Below, in pieces: positions 50,482 to 59,251 of a stretch of 64,000 nt of DNA. The notes under the pieces are model-generated. The model saw nothing but the letters and a program-made list of their open reading frames with translations, searched no databases and was not told where the DNA came from. Each line of letters starts with the position of its first letter. The first letter of the stretch is position 1. This DNA is from Pseudobutyrivibrio sp. OR37 (GTDB lineage Bacteria; Bacillota; Clostridia; Lachnospirales; Lachnospiraceae). A program made the translations under genes and the position numbers. The stretch spans positions 1 to 64,000 of the forward strand of contig NZ_FOQF01000011.1 of assembly GCF_900113655.1 (NCBI RefSeq). Direction: 5' to 3'.

Positions 50482-51639
50482 TTACAATGTGTTTTCTATC
50501 TGTGTTCTGGTAGCATTTACACTACCCTGTGCCATTTGCTTGCTGCCACCGCCTTTAGCACCAAGCAATTCTCTAAGACCTGTAGCTATTGCAGAACAAT
50601 CTCTCGACTTGCTACCAATCACAAAATTATATCCATCATCATCATTTCCCGAGAAGATTGCACATAATCCATCATGTCTTTCTACTAATGTGTTAACACC
50701 ATCTCTCATAATCTTTGTATCCACATCTTCCACAAAGATAGTTACATCTGTAAGATTTGGTGAAATAGTTTCGATTCTATCATTCAATAATCCAGTTTCT
50801 ATATCGTTTATACGATACTTTAATTGCTTAGTATCTTCTATTAAGCCATCAATTTTGTCTGGAAGCTCATCCTCTTTGCAGTTAAGCTTTTGATATGAGC
50901 TGGCAAGGATTTTCATCCTTCTGTTGTAATCCTCAAGTGCGCGCAGGCCGCAAAGAATATACACTCGTGTGCCACCCTTATATTTTCCATAGGATATTAC
51001 TTTGAGCATTCCTATCTGCCCTGTAGACTTCACATGGGGAGCACAGCAGGCACATAAATCTACTCCCTCAATTTCTACCAATCTAACAGGTCCATCTATT
51101 TCCTTTTTGCTACGATAATTGATAGCGCCAAGTAGCTCCTGATTAGGATAGTAAGCCTTAACCTCCACATCACTTGCTATGATTTCATTGGCCTTTCGCT
51201 CAATGAAATCAACCTGTTCCTCACTAAGCTCAATATCCAAATCTAAAGTTACCGTATTATCGCTTAGATGGAAGCCAACATTTTCAGCTCCATAGCTATT
51301 ATGAGCGATTCCCGTAAAAAGATGCTCACCTGTGTGCTGCTGCATATTGTTGAAGCGATGCTCCCAATCTATTATTCCATGAACCTCTTCCCCAATAAGA
51401 AAACCAGCGGTACAGTAGTGGTAAACCAAACCATTCTCTATCTGAACATCTATGACCTTTGTTTTGTCTAATGTTCCAATGTCACTGCTCTGTCCACCCT
51501 GTTCAGGGAAGAATAGAGTATGATTTAGCACTACCTTATAGGCTGTTACATCATCTTTTTTTGCTTCTTCGCAAGAGATAACCTTTGCTATGAATTCTTT
51601 TGCATAGGCATCTCGATCATATAGCATTTCTGTCCTCAT
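50482..51639 (-). CDS. Alanyl-tRNA editing protein AlaX-L with DHHA1-like C-terminus
   Basis: The 385-residue protein resembles the editing half of AlaRS. It has FFPEQGGQSSDIGTL, the zinc/catalytic HxxxH in MQQHTGEHLFTGIA, VRLVEIEGVDLCACCAPHVKSTGQIG with the CxxxH metal ligands, a coiled coil, and a C-terminal DHHA1 domain ending GLRELLGAKGGGSKQMAQG (the GGG motif). It frees tRNA-Ala from wrongly attached Ser or Gly. It starts 12 bp after the asparaginase gene and is probably cotranscribed with it. Confidence 0.9.
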   Translation of the reverse strand: MRTEMLYDRDAYAKEFIAKVISCEEAKKDDVTAYKVVLNHTLFFPEQGGQSSDIGTLDKTKVIDVQIENGLVYHYCTAGFLIGEEVHGIIDWEHRFNNMQQHTGEHLFTGIAHNSYGAENVGFHLSDNTVTLDLDIELSEEQVDFIERKANEIIASDVEVKAYYPNQELLGAINYRSKKEIDGPVRLVEIEGVDLCACCAPHVKSTGQIGMLKVISYGKYKGGTRVYILCGLRALEDYNRRMKILASSYQKLNCKEDELPDKIDGLIEDTKQLKYRINDIETGLLNDRIETISPNLTDVTIFVEDVDTKIMRDGVNTLVERHDGLCAIFSGNDDDGYNFVIGSKSRDCSAIATGLRELLGAKGGGSKQMAQGSVNATRTQIENTL

Positions 51640-51651
51640 AATCCTACCAAT

Positions 51652-52659
51652 CTATTTACTTTTTCTATATAGCATGTCTCTATTAATTTCTGTGTAGAAG
51701 GTGTTTCTTAGCTGTTCACCTGTGTAGCCCATCCCTTCTATCCACATAAGTTTTGTGATAGTAGCCTCCAATGTCATGTCGTAAGCCTCTATCATATGGA
51801 AATCATGCTTAATCTGACGGCCTACCTCGTAGACTGTCATATTGCTGCCCTCATTGGCAACCTGTGTAGTCATAACTGCCAGCTTGTCCTGGCCTGCCCA
51901 CTTATCCATCTCCTTGTAGAATGCTTCCATCAGTGTTTCTGGCATTCCGCCTACACCAAAGCTTTCGATTACGATGATATCGTACTGCTCGAAAAGGAAG
52001 CTTAGGATACATGGATTCATACCTGGATAAAGCTTTAGCAACGTGACCTTATCCGACATGTCGAAAAAGAATTTCACATCACCTGTTATCTTTGTCTCAG
52101 GGATATATCTAAGCAACACCCCATCCTGTATTACTGCAAGATATGGGAAATTGATGCTTGAAAATGCATTGTAGCTCTTGGCCCTCTCCTTTTTAGCGCG
52201 AGTTCCACAGATTACCTTTCCATCAAATACTATGCTGACATTCTGAGAATTATCATCAGCTGCATAGATGAAGGAATCCAAAAGATTTGTTTTGGCATCT
52301 GTAACATCCCTGCTGATAGGCTTTTGCGAGCCGGTTACAACGATTGGCTTTTTTGAATTCTGAATCATGTAGCTAAGAGCTGCTGCAGTATATGCCAGCG
52401 TATCTGTACCATGACATACTACAAATCCATCATAATCGTCGTAATTGTCCTTAATGCATTTAGCAATACGCACCCAAAGATCAGGTGTCATATTAGTGCT
52501 ATCAATGTTCATCAGCTGCAGAGCATGAACCTGGCACACCTTTTCTACGGCTGGTATGTAGGATAAAATATCCTCTGCTGTAAGTCCCGGTGTAAGCCCT
52601 GCTTCTGTTTGTTTTGACGCGATAGTTCCGCCCGTTGCAATCATTAAAATATTCTTCAT
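51652..52659 (-). CDS. ansA: Type I L-asparaginase
   Basis: The 335-residue amidohydrolase has the N-terminal nucleophile Thr in ILMIATGGTIASKQT and the second catalytic Thr/Asp in GFVVCHGTDTLAYTAAAL. IVVTGSQKPISRDVTDAKTNLLDSF and VVIESFGVGGMPE-type sequence are also present. It lacks a signal peptide, consistent with the cytoplasmic type. It hydrolyses asparagine to aspartate, a precursor for NadB and PanD, but no regulatory link is visible. Its ATG is 1 bp after the stop of the hypothetical gene upstream. Confidence 0.94.
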   Translation of the reverse strand: MKNILMIATGGTIASKQTEAGLTPGLTAEDILSYIPAVEKVCQVHALQLMNIDSTNMTPDLWVRIAKCIKDNYDDYDGFVVCHGTDTLAYTAAALSYMIQNSKKPIVVTGSQKPISRDVTDAKTNLLDSFIYAADDNSQNVSIVFDGKVICGTRAKKERAKSYNAFSSINFPYLAVIQDGVLLRYIPETKITGDVKFFFDMSDKVTLLKLYPGMNPCILSFLFEQYDIIVIESFGVGGMPETLMEAFYKEMDKWAGQDKLAVMTTQVANEGSNMTVYEVGRQIKHDFHMIEAYDMTLEATITKLMWIEGMGYTGEQLRNTFYTEINRDMLYRKSK

Positions 52660-52660
52660 T

Positions 52661-53092
52661 CTAATTCTTTCCTATTGGCATTCCAAAAAACTTAGCCTGG
52701 AAGCCTTCTGCTAATGTTTCATAATCTGTATAGCTGATATTACTTTTGAAATGACTGTTCCATGTATCTTTCAAAATATCGCATATACGAATTGCTTTTT
52801 CATTTTCTTCCATCTGTAGTATAGATGGAAAAACATAAAAAATCATAAAATAGTTAAGGTTCATTAAATCCCCACCACGAACCTTTCCAAACTTTTTGAA
52901 AGCTGCGGTAACATCCTCGCATAGAAGCTTCGCCTGTGATTGTAGCTGGCTGTCATCAGCACCCACCAGGTCTTTCAGCAATTCATATCTATTGCTTTTG
53001 AACATCTCTATATTGTCCTCATAAGCTTTCTTATTGTTGACCTTGCTAAGTTGGCCAGCATCTTCAAATATTTTTTCTACATTATATCCCAT
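52661..53092 (-). CDS. Conserved-looking hypothetical protein
   Basis: This 143-residue soluble, mostly helical protein has no recognisable motif. It begins MGYNVEKIFEDAGQLSKVNNKKAYEDNIEMF and ends with KFFGMPIGKN. There are no membrane segments and no signal peptide. SD AAAGGGAG is strong and spacing on both sides is tight (HAD gene 14 bp upstream, asparaginase 1 bp downstream), so it is a real gene in a HAD-hypothetical-ansA-alaX transcript. I do not recognise the family. Confidence 0.7.
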   Translation of the reverse strand: MGYNVEKIFEDAGQLSKVNNKKAYEDNIEMFKSNRYELLKDLVGADDSQLQSQAKLLCEDVTAAFKKFGKVRGGDLMNLNYFMIFYVFPSILQMEENEKAIRICDILKDTWNSHFKSNISYTDYETLAEGFQAKFFGMPIGKN

Positions 53093-53106
53093 AGTATTCT
53101 CCCTTT

Positions 53107-53745
53107 TTACTCAATCACATCATTAAGCTCTCTTATATCATCAACCTTTGCCACATAACCATCTACTGATTTGCCGTAGCCGTAGGCTGCCCAGATGAAA
53201 TCCACACCTGCATTGTCGCAAGCATCCTTATCACCCTGGATGTCTCCAATATATACTGGATGCTTAAGCTGATTTTTTTCAACTAAGCCCCTGATGTTAT
53301 CAGCCTTGCCAAGTCCATTGTCTCCGTAGCAGATATAATCTGTGAAAAGATACCCTAAGCCGCTTCGCTCAAGGAAGGTTTCGATATAGCCCGACTGGCA
53401 ATTGCTTACGATGTATAGCTTTGTGCGCTTACTAAGGGCTTCAAGGGTTTCCTTCAAGCCTGGATAAGAAGTATCAACTGTACTTTCAGCTAAATCCTTC
53501 ATTTCGTACTCTTCACATAAATGAAGTGTAGCATAGCGTCTATCAGCGTCTTCATCTGGTATGCAGGCATCTGCAATATCTGTCATAGTCTTGCCGAACA
53601 GCCCCTTTAGCTTATCCTCATCAAACTTAACATCATAACCCATATCCTTACAGGCTCTCTCCCAGCTAGGCGCAAACACTGGGGTGTTATCCCAGATAGT
53701 GCCATCCATGTCAAAAATAATCCCATCTGTGTTAATTTTCTTCAT
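53107..53745 (-). CDS. HAD-superfamily phosphatase (phosphoglycolate phosphatase-like)
   Basis: The 212-residue protein has the HAD nucleophile motif GIIFDMDGTIWDNT (Asp nucleophile and general acid). A helical cap (15-85), motif II YIVSNCQSG, motif III Lys (GLGKADNI) and motif IV VYIGDIQGDKDACDNAGVDFIWAAYGYG follow. The cap type fits PGP/beta-phosphoglucomutase relatives. The substrate cannot be assigned. It is the first gene of its unit, divergent from ylmH. Confidence 0.88.
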   Translation of the reverse strand: MKKINTDGIIFDMDGTIWDNTPVFAPSWERACKDMGYDVKFDEDKLKGLFGKTMTDIADACIPDEDADRRYATLHLCEEYEMKDLAESTVDTSYPGLKETLEALSKRTKLYIVSNCQSGYIETFLERSGLGYLFTDYICYGDNGLGKADNIRGLVEKNQLKHPVYIGDIQGDKDACDNAGVDFIWAAYGYGKSVDGYVAKVDDIRELNDVIE

Positions 53746-53835
53746 GTTAAAAACCTTACTTTCTAAACTAATCGATGATATTTTACCGCATTTTCAGTAT
53801 AATTGATACATATTTATCGAAGGATGGAACACACG

Positions 53836-54603
53836 ATGACAGATGATGAACAGCTTTTATACAAACGCTTAATCGAGCTTTCAAACAGAGCTTATCAAAA
53901 CAACATATATTGCTTTAGTGACTTCCTCAGCCTAAGCCAGCAGGAGGTCTTGTATCAGGCTGCAAGGGACAAGGCCTTTGCACCTATCAAATATGATTTG
54001 TCTGGTGGATATGAAAACTGTGAACGCCAGATGGCTCGCTTCGGAAGTGAAGCGGATTTCGGCTATGAAGTGGATTTTCCAATCAAATGCATCAAGGTAG
54101 AGCCACTGGCAAAGAAATTTGCAAAGGAATATACTCACCGCGACTATCTGGGCAGCCTTATGAGTCTTGGAATAGACCGAAAGAAATTCGGAGACATATT
54201 TGTAGATGGCATGGATGCCTATATGTACGTAGACGATTCCACTGCTGACTATCTTCTGGAAAATTTTGTATCTGTAGGCCGCAACGCTGTAAAATGCAGC
54301 TTCAGCGAGCTACCTGAATCATACAAAAAAGCAGCCCTAAAAGAAGTCACCATACAGGTAGCTTCCCCTAGGGCTGATGCAGTTATCGCAAAAGTATACA
54401 ACCTAAGTCGCAAGGACACCATTCCTTACTTCACAGAAAAGAAGGTATCTGTAAACGGGCACATAGTAGAAAACAACGACAAGCTTCTTGCTGCCGGTGA
54501 CACCGTCTCCGTCCGCGGCTTTGGCAAATTCAATCTTATAAGCGAAGGTGGCCTATCCAAAAAGGGCAAGCTCAACCTCAATGTAGAAGTATTCGGGCGC
54601 TAG
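53836..54603 (+). CDS. ylmH: YlmH/RqcP2-like S4 RNA-binding protein
   Basis: The ATG at 53836 (MTDDEQLLYKRLIELSNRAYQN) is preferred to one four codons earlier that abuts the SD GAAGGATGG. The 255-residue protein has the YlmH N-terminal domain (SDFLSLSQQEVLYQ; GGYENCERQMARF; HRDYLGSLMSLGIDRKKFGDIFV). A C-terminal S4 domain carries SRKDTIPYFTEKKVSVNGHIVEN..LAAGDTVSVRGFGKF. YlmH was linked to cell division and later to ribosome quality control. It is usually next to ylmG/divIVA; here it stands alone and convergent to nadE. Confidence 0.9.
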   Translation: MTDDEQLLYKRLIELSNRAYQNNIYCFSDFLSLSQQEVLYQAARDKAFAPIKYDLSGGYENCERQMARFGSEADFGYEVDFPIKCIKVEPLAKKFAKEYTHRDYLGSLMSLGIDRKKFGDIFVDGMDAYMYVDDSTADYLLENFVSVGRNAVKCSFSELPESYKKAALKEVTIQVASPRADAVIAKVYNLSRKDTIPYFTEKKVSVNGHIVENNDKLLAAGDTVSVRGFGKFNLISEGGLSKKGKLNLNVEVFGR

Positions 54604-54625
54604 CCCCGGCCCGCCAGGGGTTAGC
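54599..54625. other. GC-rich hairpin between convergent ylmH and nadE
   Basis: GCTAGCCCC and GGGGTTAGC (one mismatch) around GGCCCGCCA. It contains both stop codons or lies next to them. There is no T-tract on either side, so it may be a transcript-end stabiliser or weak terminator. Confidence 0.5.
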
Positions 54626-55370
54626 TACGCTTGTAGGCTGGCATAAGTTCTAGCTTGTGGAGGTTTGCCACGTGCTTGCGCTCGATAGATGCGATGATGT
54701 CGGCTGGGATGCCTTCCTTGTTGCCTGAGATATATTCATCAAGCTGTGCGTATGTAAATCCAAGCTTGTCTTCGTCAGACATTCCTGATAGACCATCAGA
54801 TGGAGTCTTGTGTACAAGGCTTTCTGGAAGGCCTAGGTATTCGCCAATCTGAAGAACCTCATGTACTGTGAAGTCCTGAAGAAGTGATACGTCACCTGCT
54901 GCATCACCGTTTTTTGTTGAGTAGCCTACGTAATCCTCAGATGCGTTGCATGTATTTACTACGAAGGATGTTACGCCCTGACCCTGTGCTGCTGCATATA
55001 GTGTAGACATACGAAGACGTGGAGCAAGATTTATCTTTAAGTCCTTTGTTACTTCGAAGGTGGTAGCCTTTTCAAATGTAGAAATGGCTGCATTGTAATA
55101 GTCTGTGATAGGTATGATTTCGTATGTGAGTCCTAAGTGGTCAGCTAAAAGCTTAGCATCGTCTAAATCGCTCATTTCACCGTTTGGCATGATGATAGCT
55201 CTGATACGCTCAGTACCAATTGCTTCCTTTAAAACTGCTGCAGTAACAGATGAATCCTTACCACCAGAAATACCTATAATCGCTCTTGAATCTGTTCCAA
55301 ATTTGTTGAACCACTCTCTAGTGTATTCAATTAATTGCTTTGTCTGCTTTTCAACATTAAACTCTCTCAT
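54621..55370 (-). CDS. nadE: NH3-dependent NAD synthetase
   Basis: The 249-residue PP-loop enzyme amidates NaAD to NAD. It has the P-loop IIGISGGKDSSVTAAVL, IMPNGEMSDLDDAKLLADHLGL, LAPRLRMSTLYAAAQ, NTCNASEDYVGYSTKNGDAAGDVSLL and KTPSDGLSGMSDEDKLGFTYAQLD. There is no glutaminase domain, so it uses ammonia. It lies 36 bp after the SGNH gene, SD AAAGGACT. With nadABC it completes most of the NAD route in this window (nadD not seen). Confidence 0.97.
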   Translation of the reverse strand: MREFNVEKQTKQLIEYTREWFNKFGTDSRAIIGISGGKDSSVTAAVLKEAIGTERIRAIIMPNGEMSDLDDAKLLADHLGLTYEIIPITDYYNAAISTFEKATTFEVTKDLKINLAPRLRMSTLYAAAQGQGVTSFVVNTCNASEDYVGYSTKNGDAAGDVSLLQDFTVHEVLQIGEYLGLPESLVHKTPSDGLSGMSDEDKLGFTYAQLDEYISGNKEGIPADIIASIERKHVANLHKLELMPAYKRS

Positions 55371-55406
55371 TTTTAGTCCTTCTTTCTTACTATAAAGATT
55401 TATATG

Positions 55407-56465
55407 TTACAGTGCTGCAATCAGACGCTGTGCTATAGCTGCAAATCCTGCATCATTTGGATGTCCCGCAAGGAAAGAGCCTATCGTATATACGGTACCA
55501 TCCGCTGCGGTGTACTGATCCCCTGCATGAAGCATATATTCAGACTCTCCCTGAATACCCGCAAGGCTCACGTAAGTGCATCCCATCTCTGATGCTACAG
55601 CTTTTTTTGTTTTGATTATGCTATCATATTTCCAAAAATTATCAAGCATTACTATTCTGGCATTTGGATTATATGCTTTAATGTATTTAATCATGTCAGT
55701 CAAATCTTCCTTGAAGTGGTCCTCATGGCCTTTGACATTTTCACCTAGCTCTATAACTATTGTTTTGTATTGGTATTTGCTGATGTACTGGTCTAAATCA
55801 TCCACTTCATAGTTTCGTGTGCTGGAGAATTCCCAGCTGCGCAGTGACATGTAATCAAATTTATCATAGCCCTTTGCCGCTACTGTCTGATGTACATAAT
55901 CGTTTTCTGCCGAAGTGGCACCGCATCCCCAGTAGGCGCCCCACCAATCTGCTGTAGGTGGATATAATGTTATGGAATTTCCTATAAAAAGTATGTCCTT
56001 TGTGGCAGATGGTATGCTGCCCACACTTGGCAATGGGATATCAATGTATTCCTCTGATACATCATTTGGAGAGATGTAACCATAATCACCATTTATTTTC
56101 ATCTTGTAGTAATCTGTTTCGTTACACTGAGCTACAATCGCCACCTTTTGGTCTACTGTAAGGGTTCCTAAAATCTCCGCTGAATCATAAGGATTCTCCC
56201 TGACTATAGCTTTAGATACGGCATAGAAATTTGCTTCCATATCTGTGAAGGTGTACTCATCTGCCTTGCCTTCCTCTGCAAGCTCTTTGGCCTCTTGCTC
56301 GGCCTCCTCCTCTTCTACCATAAGGCGCTCCTGTTCCGCCTCTATTCTTGCCTCTTCAGCCCGCTTTGCAGCCTCTTTTTTATTCTGCTGCACCACCGTT
56401 AGGCCAAATGCTATTATAAGTAGTACTAAGGATATCCAAAGTGTAATAACTATTTTCTTCTTCAA
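55407..56465 (-). CDS. Membrane-anchored SGNH hydrolase with SH3-like domain
   Basis: The start is TTG 56465, 8 nt after SD GGAG; no usable ATG is in frame. The 352-residue protein has a signal-anchor (3-25), a Glu/Ala-rich coiled coil (28-68) and a bacterial SH3-like domain (about 80-140). The SGNH domain has block I DILFIGNSITLYP with Ser164, IVIELGENVKGHEDH, and block V GHPNDAGFAAIAQRL carrying the catalytic Asp/His pair. In this operon with an MBOAT and a DHHW protein it is a likely O-acetyltransferase or esterase acting on a surface glycan. Confidence 0.85.
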   Translation of the reverse strand: MKKKIVITLWISLVLLIIAFGLTVVQQNKKEAAKRAEEARIEAEQERLMVEEEEAEQEAKELAEEGKADEYTFTDMEANFYAVSKAIVRENPYDSAEILGTLTVDQKVAIVAQCNETDYYKMKINGDYGYISPNDVSEEYIDIPLPSVGSIPSATKDILFIGNSITLYPPTADWWGAYWGCGATSAENDYVHQTVAAKGYDKFDYMSLRSWEFSSTRNYEVDDLDQYISKYQYKTIVIELGENVKGHEDHFKEDLTDMIKYIKAYNPNARIVMLDNFWKYDSIIKTKKAVASEMGCTYVSLAGIQGESEYMLHAGDQYTAADGTVYTIGSFLAGHPNDAGFAAIAQRLIAAL

Positions 56466-56494
56466 GACATCTACTCCAATCTTTTGATTTATAT

Positions 56495-57763
56495 CTATTC
56501 TGATAATGTATTTATCACCCGCTGTACGCAGTCAAAGGCTTCATAATCAAAACGTTCAACTGCTTCTATCACTATGATATCAGCCGCTTTAATATCATCC
56601 TTTGCATCACTCATATAGTCCCTATGGATGAAGCTACATTTTGTGAAATCCTTTGACAGATACGGCATCATGCCCTCTCTGTAACTATCGCCTAGAAGAC
56701 ACAGCTTTTTGTCTATCGGACCATCGGATGTAGTCCTGTTTATCATCGAGTGAATGTTTAAACCATTGACCGTTATATCAGGCTTATAATCTACAGTCAT
56801 TTCATAATCATCATAAGTAATATCAGACTCTGGCACGCCCATGTATTCAAACAAATCATATCTCTCCGCAGGCTGAGGACCTGTGATATATACGCTAGGG
56901 TCTTCATATCCTATACCCATTTTTTCATAAAGAGTATTAACACCAAACAATGCCCCCAAATGATTCCAGTGACTATCATATTTGTAGTAAACAGGATATC
57001 TACCAGTTGCCGTCATTTCCTCCCCCAGAGGATATATAAAGGGAACATCGCAATTCGTATTTACGTATTCATATAGCTGCTGAATTCTCTTCCAATCACT
57101 TACAATATCTACTGTAGGCATGTACTTGTAATAAACAGAGGATTTGTTTGGCGGGATGATTACATACAATTCCTTTCCTCTAGCATCACATAATGCCTTC
57201 AATTCCTTCAGCTTATTAACGTAGACTTGCTTTTCCTCCTCGGAAAGGATGTTTGTACCCTGGTAGCATTCAAATTCATTTTCGCCATATAGGAACAACC
57301 AACCATCCCTGCCGATAATTACATCGTTATTAACATTTAAAGGGAAGAATTGTTCATAAGGGGAGATTTCCTGTGGTTCCTCCACCTCATCCACCTGAGG
57401 CTCATCGGTATGCTCATCTACTACCACCGGTTCTTCTACAGGTTTGTATAGCTTTGAGCCGATTGCAGTTTCTATCCACTGATATTTCGATTCAATAGCC
57501 CCGTTCAAGCCCTTGTACCAGGCTATGAAGGTGTATCTGAAGGGAATTCTGTCATCCACATAATTGGAAATACTCTCACCAGTATTCAAAAGATTCCCCC
57601 ATTCAATTTCCGCCATCTTACGCTTTTCCGTTTCCACCACCGAAAGCTTTTCATAGGTAGATTTGCTCACAACCCGCACTGTCCCACCTGCTATCCATGG
57701 AAATACCAGTATAGCTAGAAATATCAATATGAAGATTTTATTTTTCAGTCCTGTAAAATTCAT
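56495..57763 (-). CDS. DHHW/AlgX-like SGNH acetyltransferase partner of MBOAT
   Basis: The 422-residue protein has an N-terminal membrane anchor (8-28) and an acidic Pro/Glu/Val linker (about 108-130). An extracytoplasmic AlgX/AlgJ-like domain follows, with GRDGWLFLYGENEFECYQG, VIIPPNKSSVYYKYMP, the catalytic-type YYKYDSHWNHLGALFG (DSHW) and LLGDSYREGMMPYL (Ser). DHHW proteins receive acetyl groups from the MBOAT and pass them to the polysaccharide. Its gene starts 20 bp after the MBOAT stop, with SD AGGTGG. Confidence 0.88.
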   Translation of the reverse strand: MNFTGLKNKIFILIFLAILVFPWIAGGTVRVVSKSTYEKLSVVETEKRKMAEIEWGNLLNTGESISNYVDDRIPFRYTFIAWYKGLNGAIESKYQWIETAIGSKLYKPVEEPVVVDEHTDEPQVDEVEEPQEISPYEQFFPLNVNNDVIIGRDGWLFLYGENEFECYQGTNILSEEEKQVYVNKLKELKALCDARGKELYVIIPPNKSSVYYKYMPTVDIVSDWKRIQQLYEYVNTNCDVPFIYPLGEEMTATGRYPVYYKYDSHWNHLGALFGVNTLYEKMGIGYEDPSVYITGPQPAERYDLFEYMGVPESDITYDDYEMTVDYKPDITVNGLNIHSMINRTTSDGPIDKKLCLLGDSYREGMMPYLSKDFTKCSFIHRDYMSDAKDDIKAADIIVIEAVERFDYEAFDCVQRVINTLSE

Positions 57764-57783
57764 ATAGTACCACCTGGTTTTTC

Positions 57784-59250
57784 TTAGAATTGATAGTAAA
57801 TAAATGGGTTGTAGGTTCCATTTACCATAAGCAACAAGCTAATCAGAAGTAACGCGAGACACACAACCATATTTCCCTTCACTGCTTTTACACTCATGTG
57901 GGACTGGATAAATCCGCCAAATAGCGCACCGCAGATAATGGTAATTACACTCATTCCTGACAGATAGGTAAACAGATTTAATATTCTGATTCCACCTGCA
58001 AACATTCTTGATAAGTACAAGCCAGCCTCAATTATATTTTCTGCCCTAAACACTACCCAAAGGAAATTTACCACAAGGAAGGTGAGCAGACGATTGAAAA
58101 ACTTTATAGGATTCTTTTTCAATAATTTGCCAAACCACACTCTTTCAAATATCAGTAATAGACCATACACAAGTCCCCACACAAGGAAGGTCCAGTTGGC
58201 TCCATGCCATATTCCTGTAAGCAGAAATACGATGAAAATATTTGCGCAAGTCTTCTTTAGGCTGCATCTGCTGCCGCCCAATGGAATGTAGACATAATCT
58301 CTAAACCATGTAGATAAAGATATGTGCCATCTGCGCCAGAAATCCTGAATTGATTCTGCCCTATATGGATGATTGAAGTTTTCCTTAAATTCAAATCCAA
58401 ACATCTTTCCAAGGCCTATGGCCATATCTGAATATCCGCTGAAATCATAATAAATCTGGAAGGTGTAGCATATACTTCCAAGCCATGCCACTGTGGCATC
58501 AAGACTTCCAATATCGGTAGCCCATATTTTATCTGCCACCTGCGCTAACGTATTTGCAATAATCACTTTTTTGCCAAGTCCGAAGCAAAATCTCTTTATA
58601 CCCTCAGCAAACTCATAGCTTCCTGAAACCCTATCCGTAAGCTGAGTGGAAATGTCCTTGTAATGTACAATAGGACCTGCTATCAGCTGTGGGAAGCAGG
58701 CTATATAAAGGGCGAAATATAAAAGATTAGGCTGCAATTCGGCCTGCTCATTATATATATCAATCACGTAAGAAAGGGCCTGGAAGGTAAAGAAGGAAAT
58801 ACCTACAGGTAGCACTATTTCTGCCAAGCCTAGATAGCCTGTACCCGTTCCAGTAAATATACCATGCATTCTTTCCGCAAATTTTAAATCTCCGCCAAAG
58901 AATATATTTTCAATTGTAGCTATAAACAGATTGAAATATTTGAAGAAGAAAAGAAGCCCTAAGTCAGACACAATTGCAAAAAGCAATCCAAGCTTTCTGA
59001 TGTGATCATCATGTCTTTTCTTAGTGCACAAAAATCCTGCCCCCCAGTTGATTAGAATTACAAGGGAAATCAGGATTAGATACTTCACCCCTCCGAAGGC
59101 ATAAAACAGAAGGGAAAAGCCAAGCAATATGTAATTAGATATTAATATCCTCTTGTCAAACCCTCCACCTATCAGCCTTGGAAGGCCATAGTAGGCCAAC
59201 AGGCAGATAGGCAGGAATATTGTACAAAATAATAGTGAGCTGAAAACCAA
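57784..59250 (-). CDS. MBOAT family O-acyltransferase (AlgI-like)
   Basis: The start is TTG 59250, 1 bp after the upstream stop, with SD GGGAG inside that gene. The 488-residue protein has about eleven membrane segments. Its MBOAT core is DFSGYSDMAIGLGKMFGFEFKENFNHPYRAESIQDFWRRWHISLSTWFRDYVYIPLGGSR and LLTGIWHGANWTFLVWGL with the catalytic His. It is similar in plan to the 2750-4273 protein but clearly diverged. Here the secreted partners follow directly, so this is the complete acetyl-export system. Confidence 0.94.
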   Translation of the reverse strand: MVFSSLLFCTIFLPICLLAYYGLPRLIGGGFDKRILISNYILLGFSLLFYAFGGVKYLILISLVILINWGAGFLCTKKRHDDHIRKLGLLFAIVSDLGLLFFFKYFNLFIATIENIFFGGDLKFAERMHGIFTGTGTGYLGLAEIVLPVGISFFTFQALSYVIDIYNEQAELQPNLLYFALYIACFPQLIAGPIVHYKDISTQLTDRVSGSYEFAEGIKRFCFGLGKKVIIANTLAQVADKIWATDIGSLDATVAWLGSICYTFQIYYDFSGYSDMAIGLGKMFGFEFKENFNHPYRAESIQDFWRRWHISLSTWFRDYVYIPLGGSRCSLKKTCANIFIVFLLTGIWHGANWTFLVWGLVYGLLLIFERVWFGKLLKKNPIKFFNRLLTFLVVNFLWVVFRAENIIEAGLYLSRMFAGGIRILNLFTYLSGMSVITIICGALFGGFIQSHMSVKAVKGNMVVCLALLLISLLLMVNGTYNPFIYYQF

Positions 59251-59251
59251 G

